A stretch of DNA of 64,000 nucleotides from DATJCV01 sp963707665 (GCA_963707665.1 CAVPQU010000023.1:62001-126000), one strand, 5' to 3'; shown: positions 28,824 to 38,249, counted from the stretch's first letter. Notes: generated by a model from the letters alone, not told the origin. A program made the numbers and translations.

Positions 28824-31318
28824 GCGGCAACGTGTCGGAGTGCTTCCATTGCGGCTTGCCGGTACCGCCGGGGGCTCCATGGTCGGTATCGATCGATGGA
28901 GTGATGCAGCCGATGTGCTGTCCCGGTTGCGCTGCGGTTGCTGATGCCATTGTCAAGACCAGTGGCAGCGAGTATTACCGCACCCGCACCGGTTTTTCCG
29001 CGACCGCGGAACAGGCCAGCCTGGTCCCGCCCGAATTGCTGCTGTATGACAGTCCCGAAGCCGCCGCCGTCTTCGATGCCGACGGCGATGCTGGTGAAGC
29101 GATTTTGTCAGTCGAAGGCATTCGTTGCTCCGCTTGCGTCTGGCTGATCGAGCGTCGCCTGTTGCGGGTGGCGGGAGTCCAAAGCGCGCACCTGAACGTG
29201 GCGACCGAACGCCTGCAGGTGCGCTGGACCAAGGCAATGTGCAAGCCGAGCGACATCCTGGCCGCGGTGCGGGAGATTGGCTATGCCGCCTATCCATTCG
29301 ATCCGGTGCGGCATGGCGAGCAACTGCGCCGCGCCGGCCGCACGCTGGGGCGGCAACTGTTCGTCGCCGGCCTGTCGATGATGCAAGTGATGATGTATGC
29401 GGTGCCGGTGTACCTGGCTGGCGATGGCACGATGGATGCCGAGATGGAAAGCCTGATGCGCTGGGCCAGCCTGCTGCTGACCTTGCCGGCGCTGGTGTAT
29501 TCGGCGCAGCCATTTTTCCGTTCCGCCTGGCGCGACCTGCGCAACCGCACGCTGGGGATGGACGTGCCGGTGGTGCTCGGCATCTCTGCTGCCTTTGTCG
29601 CCAGCCTGGTGGCGACCTGGCGCGGCCATGGCGAGGTGTATTTCGATTCGGTGACGATGTTCATCTTCCTGCTGCTGTGCAGCCGCTACCTGGAGCTGCT
29701 GGCGCGGCGCAAGGCGGCCTCGGCATTGGAGCGCATGCAGCATGCGCTGCCGGATGCGGCCGCGCTGCTGGCCGGCTATCCGGCAGGACGGGAGACGCAA
29801 TTGGTGCCGGCGGCGCAACTGCGCGCCGGCGATGTCATCCTGGTCAAGCCGGGTGAAGCGATTGCCGCCGACGGCGTGATCATCGAAGGCGCAACCAGCA
29901 TCGACGCCTCGCTGTTGACTGGCGAAAGCCGCCCGCTGCACAAGAGCGTCGGCGACAGCCTGCCGGGCGGCGCGCTCAACGCCACCCAACCAATCGTGCT
30001 GCGAGTGACACAGGCCGCGCGCGACAGCACCCTGTCGGCACTGTTGAAGCTGGTCGAACGGGCCGGACAAAGCAAGCCGCAGTTGGCATTGTGGGCCGAC
30101 AAGGTAGCGGCCTGGTTTGTGGCGGCGCTATTGCTGTTCGCGCTGGTGATATTCGGAGTGTGGCAATGGCTGGACGCCGATCGTGCCTGGCCGATTGCGA
30201 TCGCGGTGCTGGTCGTTTCCTGTCCTTGCGCCTTGTCGCTGGCTACGCCTTCGGCGCTGGCGGCGGCGACCGACCGCCTGGTCAGGCAAGGCGTGCTGGT
30301 GGTGCGGCCGCACGTGCTGGAGACCCTGCATCGGGCCACGCACGTGGTGTTCGACAAGACCGGTACGCTGACGGTCGGCATGCCAGTCTTGCGCCATGTC
30401 GAGACTTTCGGTCGGGCGCAGAGGCAGCCTAGCCTGGCGCTGGCGGCGGCGCTGGAAGCGTCCAGCGCTCACCCGCTGGGGCAGGCGATCATAGCCGCAG
30501 CGCCATCAACTGGCTTGCCGCAGGCCAGCGAGGTGAGCTACAGCACCGGCAAGGGCCTGGCCGGCATGATCGACGGCGTGCATTACCGGCTGGGCAGCGC
30601 CGCCTTCGTGGCGGAGCTGAGCGGCGCTGGCGACGACATGGCGGCCGTGCCTGCAACCGACATGACGGCGGTGTATCTGGGCAGCGCCGCCGGATGGATA
30701 GCGCGCTTCGATCTGGCCGATGCTTTGCGCACCGATGCGCGCGAAGTGGTGGAGCGTTTTCGCGCCGCCGGTAAACAGATCGTGCTGCTCTCTGGCGACG
30801 AGCAAGGGGTGACCGCGAGCATCGCTGCCGAACTCGGTATCGACAGCGCGCTGGGTGGCCAGCTGCCGGAGCAGAAACTGGCCTATGTGCAGCAATTGCA
30901 GCGCCAGGGCGCGGTGGTGGCAATGGTGGGCGACGGCATTAACGACGCCGCGGTATTGCGCGCCGCCGATGTGTCGTTTGCCATGGGCGGCGGCGCTGCT
31001 CTGGCGCAGGCGCAGGCCGATACCGTGCTGCTCGCGGGGCGATTGACACTGGTGTGGGAAGCGACCCGCGCCGCAACGCAAACGATGGCGGTGGTGCGCC
31101 AGAACCTGGGCTGGGCTACCGCGTATAATGCGCTCGCCATTCCGGCGGCGGCGCTGGGCTGGCTCAATCCCTGGCTTTCTTCGGTCGGCATGTCGCTCAG
31201 CTCGGCGCTGGTGGTGGCCAATGCAATGCGCTTGCGGCGCCTGCCGGCATCGACGGCGCGGTCGCAGCCGGCGGTATCGGGTGACGCCGTACAGCCCCTC
31301 GGGCAACTTCAGGACTAG
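28820..31318 (+). CDS. ccoI: Copper-translocating P-type ATPase CcoI
   Basis: P1B-type ATPase that exports copper to the periplasm for cbb3 oxidase assembly. The N-terminus has a Cys-rich module (CFHCGLP, MCCPGCAAVAD) and a heavy-metal domain with VEGIRCSACVWLIE. Later marks are LTGESRPLHKSVGDS, the metal-site SCPCALSLATP, DKTGTLTVG, SSAHPLGQAI and MVGDGINDAAVL. The 832-aa product starting at 28820 follows the 4-nt overlap with the previous gene. ccoS follows directly. The Cys-rich N-terminus separates it from the metal ATPase at 52.3 kb. Confidence 0.93.
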   Translation: MSGNVSECFHCGLPVPPGAPWSVSIDGVMQPMCCPGCAAVADAIVKTSGSEYYRTRTGFSATAEQASLVPPELLLYDSPEAAAVFDADGDAGEAILSVEGIRCSACVWLIERRLLRVAGVQSAHLNVATERLQVRWTKAMCKPSDILAAVREIGYAAYPFDPVRHGEQLRRAGRTLGRQLFVAGLSMMQVMMYAVPVYLAGDGTMDAEMESLMRWASLLLTLPALVYSAQPFFRSAWRDLRNRTLGMDVPVVLGISAAFVASLVATWRGHGEVYFDSVTMFIFLLLCSRYLELLARRKAASALERMQHALPDAAALLAGYPAGRETQLVPAAQLRAGDVILVKPGEAIAADGVIIEGATSIDASLLTGESRPLHKSVGDSLPGGALNATQPIVLRVTQAARDSTLSALLKLVERAGQSKPQLALWADKVAAWFVAALLLFALVIFGVWQWLDADRAWPIAIAVLVVSCPCALSLATPSALAAATDRLVRQGVLVVRPHVLETLHRATHVVFDKTGTLTVGMPVLRHVETFGRAQRQPSLALAAALEASSAHPLGQAIIAAAPSTGLPQASEVSYSTGKGLAGMIDGVHYRLGSAAFVAELSGAGDDMAAVPATDMTAVYLGSAAGWIARFDLADALRTDAREVVERFRAAGKQIVLLSGDEQGVTASIAAELGIDSALGGQLPEQKLAYVQQLQRQGAVVAMVGDGINDAAVLRAADVSFAMGGGAALAQAQADTVLLAGRLTLVWEATRAATQTMAVVRQNLGWATAYNALAIPAAALGWLNPWLSSVGMSLSSALVVANAMRLRRLPASTARSQPAVSGDAVQPLGQLQD

Positions 31319-31322
31319 TCGG

Positions 31323-31496
31323 ATGGAAGCGCTTTATCTGTTGATTCCGCTCAGCATCGTGGTCGTGTTTCTGGCGATATGGGTGTTTTTCAAGGCCTCG
31401 GATAGCGGCCAATTCGACGACTTGGTGGGGCCGGGATTGCGTCTTTTGCAAGACGATGACCGGGCTCAGCCCGAAGACAAAAAACAGTCGAATTGA
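31323..31496 (+). CDS. ccoS: Cytochrome oxidase maturation protein CcoS
   Basis: 57-aa single-pass membrane protein starting MEALYLLIPLSIVVVFLAIW, followed by FFKASDSGQFDDL, the conserved CcoS motif. It is needed for insertion of cofactors into cbb3 oxidase. It lies 4 nt after ccoI and before the FNR box and ccoN. Confidence 0.92.
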   Translation: MEALYLLIPLSIVVVFLAIWVFFKASDSGQFDDLVGPGLRLLQDDDRAQPEDKKQSN

Positions 31497-31534
31497 GGCC
31501 TGCAGCTGGACCAAATTGCTGCGCTGCATTAATA

Positions 31535-31548
31535 TTGATCTATATCAA
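31535..31548. promoter_or_regulatory. Perfect FNR/ANR-type box upstream of ccoN
   Basis: TTGAT-CTAT-ATCAA matches the FNR/Anr/FixK consensus exactly. The centre is at 31541.5. A class II promoter would start near 31583, and TAACCT at 31571-31576 fits the -10 position. This predicts low-oxygen induction of ccoNOQP. Confidence 0.85.
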
Positions 31549-31608
31549 GGAATTTACAGTTGCAAGTTAATAACCTTACTGCTGTCATGGCATTTTTCGG
31601 GAGCGTCT

Positions 31609-33036
31609 GTGAGTAGCGCACAAAACTATAACTATCGGGTCATCAAGCAGTTCACGATCGCCACCGTGGTTTGGGGCGTGGTGGGCATGCTGGTTGGGGT
31701 CTTCATCGCGGCCCAGCTGGCTTGGCCGGCATTGAATTTCGACATACCGTGGCTGACTTATGGACGCTTGCGGCCCTTGCACACCAATGCCGTAATTTTT
31801 GCATTTGGCGGCAGTGCATTATTTGCCACATCGTATTATGTTGTGCAACGCACAAGCCAAGTCCGGCTGTTTTCGGACCGGCTGGCGGCGTTCACCTTCT
31901 GGGGCTGGCAGGCGGTCCTCGTCGGCGCCGTCATCAGCCTGCCGATGGGATGGACGCGCGCCAAGGAATATGCCGAACTCGAATGGCCCCTGACGATCCT
32001 GATCGCACTGGTCTGGGTGGCCTACGCGGTGGTGTTCTTCGGCACGCTGGTCAAGCGCCGCGTCCAGCACATTTACGTCGCCAACTGGTTTTTCGGCGCC
32101 TACATCCTGACCATCGCGATACTGCACATCGTCAATGGCGCCTCGATGCCGGCCACGCTGACCAAGTCGTATTCAGCTTATACCGGCGTACAGGACGCGA
32201 TGATCCAGTGGTGGTACGGCCATAATGCGGTCGGTTTTTTCCTGACCGCCGGCTTCCTCGGCATGATGTACTACTTCATCCCGAAGCAGGTCGAGCGCCC
32301 GGTGTATTCCTACCGGCTGTCGATCGTCCACTTCTGGGCGCTGATCTTCACCTACATGTGGGCCGGCCCGCACCACCTGCACTACACCGCGCTGCCGGAC
32401 TGGACGCAATCGGTCGGCATGGTGTTTTCGCTGATCCTGCTGGCACCGTCCTGGGGCGGCATGATCAACGGCATGATGACGATGTCGGGCGCCTGGCACA
32501 AGCTGCGGTCGGATCCGATCCTGAAGTTCTTGATCGTCTCGCTGTCGTTCTACGCCATCGCCACCTTCGAGGGGCCGATGATGTCGATCAAGACCGTCAA
32601 TGCGCTGTCGCACTACACCGACTGGACCATCGGCCACGTGCATGCCGGTGCGCTGGGCTGGGTGGGTTTCATCACCATGGGTTCGATCTACTACCTGATT
32701 CCGCGCCTGTTCGGCAAGCCTGAAATGTGGAGCAAGCAGCTGATCGAGGTGCACTTCTGGGTCGCCACCATCGGCATCGTGCTGTACATCGCCGCGATGT
32801 GGATCGCCGGCGTGATGCAAGGCTTGATGTGGCGCGCAGTGAATGCCGACGGCACGCTGACCTACACCTTCGTCGAAGCGGTCAAGGCTACCTATCCGTA
32901 CTACGTGATTCGCTTCACCGGCGGCTTGCTGTACTTGAGCGGCATGGTGCTGATGGCGATCAACCTGTACATGACCGCCCGTGACAGCGAAACCGTCACT
33001 GCGCGCATTCCGGCGGTGGCCGGCAGCCACGCCTGA
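31609..33036 (+). CDS. ccoN: cbb3-type cytochrome c oxidase subunit I
   Basis: Catalytic haem-copper subunit of the high-affinity terminal oxidase, in the inner membrane. Ligand regions are RPLHTNAVIFAFGG, WYGHNAVGFFLTAGFLG, AGPHHLHYTALPDWTQ and GHVHAGALGWVGF. About 12 membrane helices. The GTG at 31609 follows a gggag site and gives 475 aa, the family length; the same frame runs up to 31456 but without family sequence. First gene of ccoNOQP. Confidence 0.95.
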   Translation: MSSAQNYNYRVIKQFTIATVVWGVVGMLVGVFIAAQLAWPALNFDIPWLTYGRLRPLHTNAVIFAFGGSALFATSYYVVQRTSQVRLFSDRLAAFTFWGWQAVLVGAVISLPMGWTRAKEYAELEWPLTILIALVWVAYAVVFFGTLVKRRVQHIYVANWFFGAYILTIAILHIVNGASMPATLTKSYSAYTGVQDAMIQWWYGHNAVGFFLTAGFLGMMYYFIPKQVERPVYSYRLSIVHFWALIFTYMWAGPHHLHYTALPDWTQSVGMVFSLILLAPSWGGMINGMMTMSGAWHKLRSDPILKFLIVSLSFYAIATFEGPMMSIKTVNALSHYTDWTIGHVHAGALGWVGFITMGSIYYLIPRLFGKPEMWSKQLIEVHFWVATIGIVLYIAAMWIAGVMQGLMWRAVNADGTLTYTFVEAVKATYPYYVIRFTGGLLYLSGMVLMAINLYMTARDSETVTARIPAVAGSHA

Positions 33037-33053
33037 ACTGAGGAGTCGAGAGA

Positions 33054-33668
33054 ATGAAATTTACCCACGAGTGGATCGAAAAAAATCCCTGGCTGTTGAT
33101 TGCGCTGACGGTGCTGGTGGTCAGCGTCGGCGGCCTGGTTGAAATCGTGCCGCTGTTCTTCCAGAAATCGACCACCGAACCGGTGGCAGGGCTGCAGCCT
33201 TATTCGCCGCTGCGATTGATGGGACGCGACATTTACGTGCGTGAAGGCTGCTACAACTGCCACTCGCAGATGATCCGGCCGTTCCGCGCCGAAACCGAGC
33301 GCTATGGTCACTATTCGGTGGCCGGCGAATTCGTCTACGACCGTCCATTCCAGTGGGGCTCGAAGCGTACCGGCCCGGACCTGGCGCGCGTCGGCGGCCG
33401 CTATAGCGACGAATGGCACCGCGTGCACCTGGACGATCCGCGCGCGGTGGTGCCGGAATCGAACATGCCGGGTTATCCATGGTTGGCCAAAACCAAGCTG
33501 GATCCGCAAGATGTATTGCCGAAGCTGCGCGCGCTGAAGCGTCTCGGCGACCCCTACACCGATGCGGACATCGCAGAGGCACCCAAAGAGCTGGTCGACA
33601 AGACCGAGCAGGATGCGCTGATTGCCTACCTGCAAGGCCTCGGCGTCCATATCAAGACCAAGAGGTAG
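33054..33668 (+). CDS. ccoO: cbb3-type cytochrome c oxidase subunit II
   Basis: Membrane-anchored monohaem cytochrome c that passes electrons to CcoN. One N-terminal helix (about residues 13-32), then the haem site EGCYNCHSQMIRPF and an axial Met candidate in ESNMPGYPWL. Length 204 aa is standard. It lies 17 nt after ccoN with a gaggag-type site. Confidence 0.96.
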   Translation: MKFTHEWIEKNPWLLIALTVLVVSVGGLVEIVPLFFQKSTTEPVAGLQPYSPLRLMGRDIYVREGCYNCHSQMIRPFRAETERYGHYSVAGEFVYDRPFQWGSKRTGPDLARVGGRYSDEWHRVHLDDPRAVVPESNMPGYPWLAKTKLDPQDVLPKLRALKRLGDPYTDADIAEAPKELVDKTEQDALIAYLQGLGVHIKTKR

Positions 33669-33676
33669 GGCTGTCC

Positions 33677-33853
33677 ATGGAAAACCTGTTTGCGGACGCC
33701 CGCAGCGTGATTACCGTCGTCAGTTTTCTGACCTTCGTCGGTATCGTCTGCTGGGCCTATCTGGGCCATCGCGGCAAGGATTTTGACGCCGCCGCCAACC
33801 TGCCGTTTGCCGACGAGCCGGCCGAGCATCTACCAAGGAGCCGTGATGTCTGA
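33677..33853 (+). CDS. ccoQ: cbb3-type oxidase small subunit CcoQ
   Basis: 58-aa single-helix protein, MENLFADARSVITVVSFLTF followed by VGIVCWAYLGHRGKDFDAAA, typical of CcoQ/FixQ, which stabilises the oxidase complex. It lies between ccoO and ccoP and overlaps the ccoP start by 8 nt. Confidence 0.92.
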   Translation: MENLFADARSVITVVSFLTFVGIVCWAYLGHRGKDFDAAANLPFADEPAEHLPRSRDV

Positions 33854-34775
33854 TTTCACCAGTGAATTCTGGAGTTTCTATGTGGCGGCGCTGACGCTGA
33901 TCGGCATGGTCGCCTGTGGCCTGCTGTTATGGTCGCAATCGACCCACCGCGTCAAGCTCGAAGAGGGCAAGCCGGCCGACGGTACCACCGGCCACGTCTG
34001 GGACGAAGACCTGACCGAACTCAATAACCCGCTGCCGCGCTGGTGGATGTGGCTGTTCTACCTGACCATCGTGTTCGGACTGGCATATCTGCTGCTGTAC
34101 CCGGGCCTGGGTACTTTCGCCGGCAAGCTGGGCTGGAAATCATCCGGCGCATACCAGGCCGAACTGGCCAAGGCCGACGCCGATTACGGCCCGCTGTTCA
34201 ACGGCTATCTGGACCAGGATCTGAAGGCGGTGGCGGCCGATCCGCAGGCGCGCGCGATCGGCGAGCGCCTGTTCCTGACCTACTGCGCCCAGTGCCATGG
34301 CTCTGATGCACGCGGCAGCAAGGGCTTCCCGAACCTGACCGACAAGGACTGGCTGTACGGCGGCACGCCCGAGATCATCAAGACCACCATCCTCAAAGGG
34401 CGTCATGGCGTGATGCCGCCGATGGAGGCCGCGCTCGGCGGAGCGCAGGATACGGACAACGTCGCGCATTACGTACTGAGTCTGTCCGGCTCGACCCACG
34501 ACCCGATCAAGGCGGCGTTCGGCAAGCCGAAATTCGCCGCCTGTGCCGCCTGCCATAATGCGGACGGCAGCGGCAACCAGGCGCTGGGAGCGCCCAATCT
34601 GGCCGATAAGGTCTGGCTGTATGGCGGCAGCGCCGCGACCATCATGGAAACCATTCGCAAAGGCCGCGACAACACCATGCCGCCGTTCGAGGATTTCCTC
34701 GGTGAAGCCAAGGTGCATGTGCTGGCGGCTTACGTCTGGGGCATGTCGAACAAGAGCCCGGAGGCGGCGAAGTAA
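33846..34775 (+). CDS. ccoP: cbb3-type cytochrome c oxidase subunit III (dihaem)
   Basis: Dihaem cytochrome c that accepts electrons from soluble cytochromes. Membrane segments at about residues 10-27 and 60-80, then haem sites CAQCHGSDARG and CAACHNADGSG. VWDEDLTELNNPLPRWWMWL is the usual CcoP N-terminal motif. The ATG at 33846 follows an aaggag site and gives 309 aa. Confidence 0.95.
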   Translation: MSDFTSEFWSFYVAALTLIGMVACGLLLWSQSTHRVKLEEGKPADGTTGHVWDEDLTELNNPLPRWWMWLFYLTIVFGLAYLLLYPGLGTFAGKLGWKSSGAYQAELAKADADYGPLFNGYLDQDLKAVAADPQARAIGERLFLTYCAQCHGSDARGSKGFPNLTDKDWLYGGTPEIIKTTILKGRHGVMPPMEAALGGAQDTDNVAHYVLSLSGSTHDPIKAAFGKPKFAACAACHNADGSGNQALGAPNLADKVWLYGGSAATIMETIRKGRDNTMPPFEDFLGEAKVHVLAAYVWGMSNKSPEAAK

Positions 34776-34832
34776 TGGCGTGCTAGCTACACGCATCTCG
34801 ACCGCTATCCCATTTGCCCGAATGGGGTAGCC

Positions 34833-34892
34833 GGAGTATGTTGTATATACGACCATTTTATGCCCGATATATGCCCCCGGATCAGGGAGTAT
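34833..34892 (+). repeat. Twin-box element, copy 4
   Basis: GGAGTATGTT at 34833 and GGAGTATATG at 34886, starts 53 bp apart, between ccoP and ccoG. GCCCGAT upstream and ATCGGGC just after box 2 form a 7-bp stem that would place box 2 inside the loop. Confidence 0.7.
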
Positions 34893-34961
34893 ATGATCGG
34901 GCAAGGTCCGTTTGGCCGATCCGGCTGTGGCCGGACTGACACGGCAGGAGTGTAGACGTCA

Positions 34962-36389
34962 ATGAGCGAGCGCGATCCGCAAGTCCATGTAATCAAGATG
35001 TACGCCAAGCGCGAGGAAATCTACGCGCGCGAAGCCCGCGGCTGGTATACCAATTGGCGCTGGGCCTGCGTCTGGTTGACGCAGTTGGTGTTTTACGGTT
35101 TGCCGTGGCTGTCGTGGAACGACCGCCAGGCCGTATTGTTCGATCTGGCGGCACGCAAGTTTTACCTGTTCGGCATCGTGCTGTGGCCGCAGGATTTCAT
35201 TTACCTGGCGGTGCTGCTGATCATCTGCGCTTATGCGCTGTTCCTGTTTACCGCGGTGGCCGGCCGCGTCTGGTGCGGCTTCGCCTGTCCACAAACGGTG
35301 TACACCGAGATCTTCATGTGGATCGAGCGCAAGATCGAGGGCGAGCGCAGCGCCCGCATGCGGCTCGACAAGCAGCCCTGGACGCTGTCCAAGCTGGCCA
35401 AGAAGAGTGCCAAGCACGGCGCCTGGATCGCGGTCGCGCTATGGACCGGCTTCACCTTCGTCGCCTATTTCACGCCACTGCAAACGCTGCTGCATGAAAC
35501 CGTCACCGCGGCGCTGGGACCGTGGCAACTGTTCTGGATTTTGTTCTACGGCTTTGCTACCTACGGCAACGCCGGCTGGATGCGCGAGCAGGTGTGCAAA
35601 TACATGTGCCCGTACGCGCGCTTCCAGAGCTCGATGTTCGACAAGGACACGCTGATCATTTCGTATGATGCGCAGCGCGGCGAACCGCGTGGCGCGCGCA
35701 GCAAGAACGCGGACAAGCAGGCAGCGAATCAAGCAAGCAAGCAGGCAGCACCGCTGGGCGACTGCATCGACTGTTCGCTGTGCGTGCAGGTGTGCCCGAC
35801 CGGGATCGACATCCGCAACGGCCTGCAATACGAATGCATCGGCTGCGCCGCCTGCATCGATGCCTGCGATTCGGTGATGGACAAGATTGGCTCGCCGCGC
35901 GGCCTGATCCGCTATTCGACCGAAAACGGCCTGAAAAACCGCATGAGCAAGAACCAGATCTGGCGCCGCGCGCTGCGCCCGCGAGTGCTGATCTACAGTG
36001 CGGTGCTGGGCCTGATCGTGATCGCCTTCTTCAGCACCTTGCTGACGCGCACGCCACTGAAGCTCGATGTGATTCGCGACCGCGGCACGCTCGGGCGCGA
36101 AGTCGAGGACGGCATGATCGAAAACGTCTATCGGTTGCAGGTGATGAATACCGACGAAGCCCCGCACCGCTACCGGCTGTCGGTTTCGGGTATCGATACG
36201 ATCGCACTGGCGACCGCCGATGAAGTCGAGGTGGAAGCGACCGGCTCGCGCGCGCTGCCGGTACGGGTGCGCGTCGCCCCCGGCATGGGCAGCCCGGGCT
36301 CGAACAAAATCCAGTTTGAGCTGAAGTCAATCGACGACGAACGCGTGCAAGTGCAGGAAAAAGCGGTATTTTTCGTACCGCGCAACTAG
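34962..36389 (+). CDS. ccoG: Cytochrome c oxidase accessory protein CcoG
   Basis: Polyferredoxin-like membrane protein thought to reduce copper for cbb3 assembly. About five membrane helices, CGFACPQTVYTEIF and YMCPYARFQSSMF in the membrane part, and two ferredoxin-type clusters, CIDCSLCVQVCPTGID and CIGCAACIDACD. A C-terminal immunoglobulin-like domain fills the last ~110 residues. The 475-aa length is standard. An Ala/Lys/Gln linker near residue 245 is a small local expansion. Confidence 0.95.
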   Translation: MSERDPQVHVIKMYAKREEIYAREARGWYTNWRWACVWLTQLVFYGLPWLSWNDRQAVLFDLAARKFYLFGIVLWPQDFIYLAVLLIICAYALFLFTAVAGRVWCGFACPQTVYTEIFMWIERKIEGERSARMRLDKQPWTLSKLAKKSAKHGAWIAVALWTGFTFVAYFTPLQTLLHETVTAALGPWQLFWILFYGFATYGNAGWMREQVCKYMCPYARFQSSMFDKDTLIISYDAQRGEPRGARSKNADKQAANQASKQAAPLGDCIDCSLCVQVCPTGIDIRNGLQYECIGCAACIDACDSVMDKIGSPRGLIRYSTENGLKNRMSKNQIWRRALRPRVLIYSAVLGLIVIAFFSTLLTRTPLKLDVIRDRGTLGREVEDGMIENVYRLQVMNTDEAPHRYRLSVSGIDTIALATADEVEVEATGSRALPVRVRVAPGMGSPGSNKIQFELKSIDDERVQVQEKAVFFVPRN

Positions 36390-36397
36390 GAGTCGAG

Positions 36398-36947
36398 ATG
36401 CAAAGCACAACGCCAAAAATCCAGGCCACTCGCCGCCGGCGGCGACAGCAAGCCGTGGTACGCCTATCGCTGGCCCTGGCTGGTGATGCTGGGGCCGGTG
36501 GTCGCCATCGTCGCCGGCATGCATCTGGCCTGGGTCGCCTTCACTCAGCAGGATGCACTGGTAGTGGATGATTATTACAAGCAGGGCAAGGCGATCAATC
36601 AGGATTTGCGGCGCGATGCCATCGCCGCCCAGCAGCGGACGCAACTACAACTGGCTTACGATGCCGCCGACGGCAGGCTGGAGGGCAGGCTGACATCGAC
36701 GGTCGACATGGCAAACCAGGATATCCAGCTGCTCCTGGTCCATCCGACGCTGCCGCAAAGCGATCGGCGTTTTCATGCGCGCACCGATCGTGCCGGACGC
36801 TTTCAAATTGCGCTACCATTACTGCAGATTGGCCATTGGCAAGTACAGGTGGAAGATCAACAACGCAACTGGCGGCTGACAGGAGGCTGGATCTGGCCGC
36901 AGCAAAAACAAATAGAAATCAAGGCCGCTGCACCGGCCGCACAATAA
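36398..36947 (+). CDS. ccoH: FixH/CcoH family protein (one frame break as read)
   Basis: Membrane protein of cbb3 oxidase assembly. After a short N-terminal tail comes WPWLVMLGPVVAIVAGMHLA (membrane helix), then VVDDYYKQGKAINQDL, the family motif, and a periplasmic beta domain. The start at 36398 lies 8 nt after ccoG. The first ~12 codons are one frame off from the rest; an extra C in the GC-rich run near 36434 explains it and gives 182 aa. Confidence 0.85.
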
Positions 36948-36963
36948 GTAAATCAATGGAGAC

Positions 36964-37197
36964 ATGCGGATGCTGCAAAAATCAATGGCGATACTCTGGC
37001 CTTCGTTCCTGGCTGCGATTATCGCCGAAGGCTGTTTTTTCTCGCTGTTCGTGCCAAGCGAATTACCGGTGGCCTATGACGGTCTCGAACTGACGGCAGC
37101 CGCGGTCTACACCATCGGCTTTTTTTCCTTCTGGGCATTGACCGCCTTTGCCAGCATGCTGACCTGGTACCTGCTGGCGGTACCCGCCGAGCGTTAG
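36964..37197 (+). CDS. Small two-helix membrane protein of the cco cluster
   Basis: 77 aa, with helices at about residues 7-28 and 45-70 and a short acidic loop with YDGLELTAAAVY between. Preceded by a ggag site 5 nt from the ATG and 16 nt after ccoH, so probably the last gene of the operon. I do not recognise the family. Its place suggests a role in oxidase assembly or stability. Confidence 0.8.
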   Translation: MRMLQKSMAILWPSFLAAIIAEGCFFSLFVPSELPVAYDGLELTAAAVYTIGFFSFWALTAFASMLTWYLLAVPAER

Positions 37198-37407
37198 CAA
37201 CTGGCGCCGGCTGGAGCGCAGTGCCGACGCCGGCTTTCCTTGCAGCCCATGCTTTTCCCCCTCCGGTTGCCAGCGCGGCACCCGGCCCACCCACGCGCAC
37301 GCCCGCTGGCGAAGCGCGTCGGCCATCCTTGCGCGGAAACAAAATTTTTTGCATTGTTTTCAGTTTCAATGGCTCATCGTCGGAAAATTGGCATGTCCAA
37401 CAAATTT

Positions 37408-37419
37408 ACGAACGTTCGT
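37408..37419. promoter_or_regulatory. TetR-type palindromic operator
   Basis: ACGAACGTTCGT, a perfect 12-bp palindrome 48 bp before the SDR start, with A/T runs on both sides. This form is common for TetR-family repressors of acyl-CoA and fatty-acid genes. No TetR gene is present in the window. Confidence 0.6.
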
Positions 37420-37466
37420 TTTAAAATGACTGACTGATCCATCCCCAAATCACTTCTGGAGACCAC

Positions 37467-38249
37467 ATGCGCACTACCCAACAACTATTCGACTTGACCG
37501 GGAAAACCGCGCTGGTAACCGGCGGCTCGCGCGGGCTGGGCCTGCAAATCGCCGAGGCGCTGGGCGAGCAGGGCGCGCAGGTCGTTCTATCCTCGCGCAA
37601 GCAGAGCGATCTGGACGAAGCGGTCGCACATCTGAAACAGCGCGGCATCGATGCCAGCGCGATTGCCGCCGACCTGTCACAGGATGCCGCAGTGGCGCCG
37701 CTGGTGGCGGAGACCTTGAAACGCCTTGGCCATATCGACATCCTGGTGAATAACGCCGGCGCCACCTGGGGTGCGCCGGCCGAAGACCATCCGATCGAAG
37801 CCTGGGACAAGGTGATGAACCTGAATATCCGCAGCATTTTCCTGCTGTCGCAAGCGGTCGGAAAACAATCGATGATCCCGCGCAAATACGGCCGCATCGT
37901 CAACGTTGCCTCGATTGCCGGCCTGTCCGGCAACGGCCCGAACACGATGCAGACCATTGCCTACAACACCTCCAAAGGTGCAGTGGTCAATTTCACGCGC
38001 ACGCTGGCCGGTGAATGGGGCCGTTACAACATCACCGTCAATGCCGTGGCGCCTGGCTTCTTTCCATCCAAAATGACCAAGGGCGTACTGGAAAAACTGG
38101 GCAAGGAGGAGATGGCGCGGCATGCCCCGCTACAGCGCATCGGCGACGACGAAGACCTGAAAGGCGCGGCGCTGCTGTTTGCGTCCGATGCCGGCAAGCA
38201 CATCACCGGCCAGATCCTGGCGGTGGACGGCGGCGTCTCGGCGGTCTGA
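37467..38249 (+). CDS. SDR family oxidoreductase
   Basis: 260-aa short-chain dehydrogenase. The NAD(P) motif TGGSRGLG is at residues 18-25, NNAG near 91, the catalytic Ser in VASIAGLSGNG and Tyr/Lys in YNTSKGA. The C-terminal GQILAVDGGVSAV is typical. It is first of a group with a thioesterase, a medium-chain reductase, a second SDR and a hydrolase. The stop overlaps the thioesterase ATG. Substrate unknown, possibly a 3-hydroxyacyl compound. Confidence 0.9.
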   Translation: MRTTQQLFDLTGKTALVTGGSRGLGLQIAEALGEQGAQVVLSSRKQSDLDEAVAHLKQRGIDASAIAADLSQDAAVAPLVAETLKRLGHIDILVNNAGATWGAPAEDHPIEAWDKVMNLNIRSIFLLSQAVGKQSMIPRKYGRIVNVASIAGLSGNGPNTMQTIAYNTSKGAVVNFTRTLAGEWGRYNITVNAVAPGFFPSKMTKGVLEKLGKEEMARHAPLQRIGDDEDLKGAALLFASDAGKHITGQILAVDGGVSAV

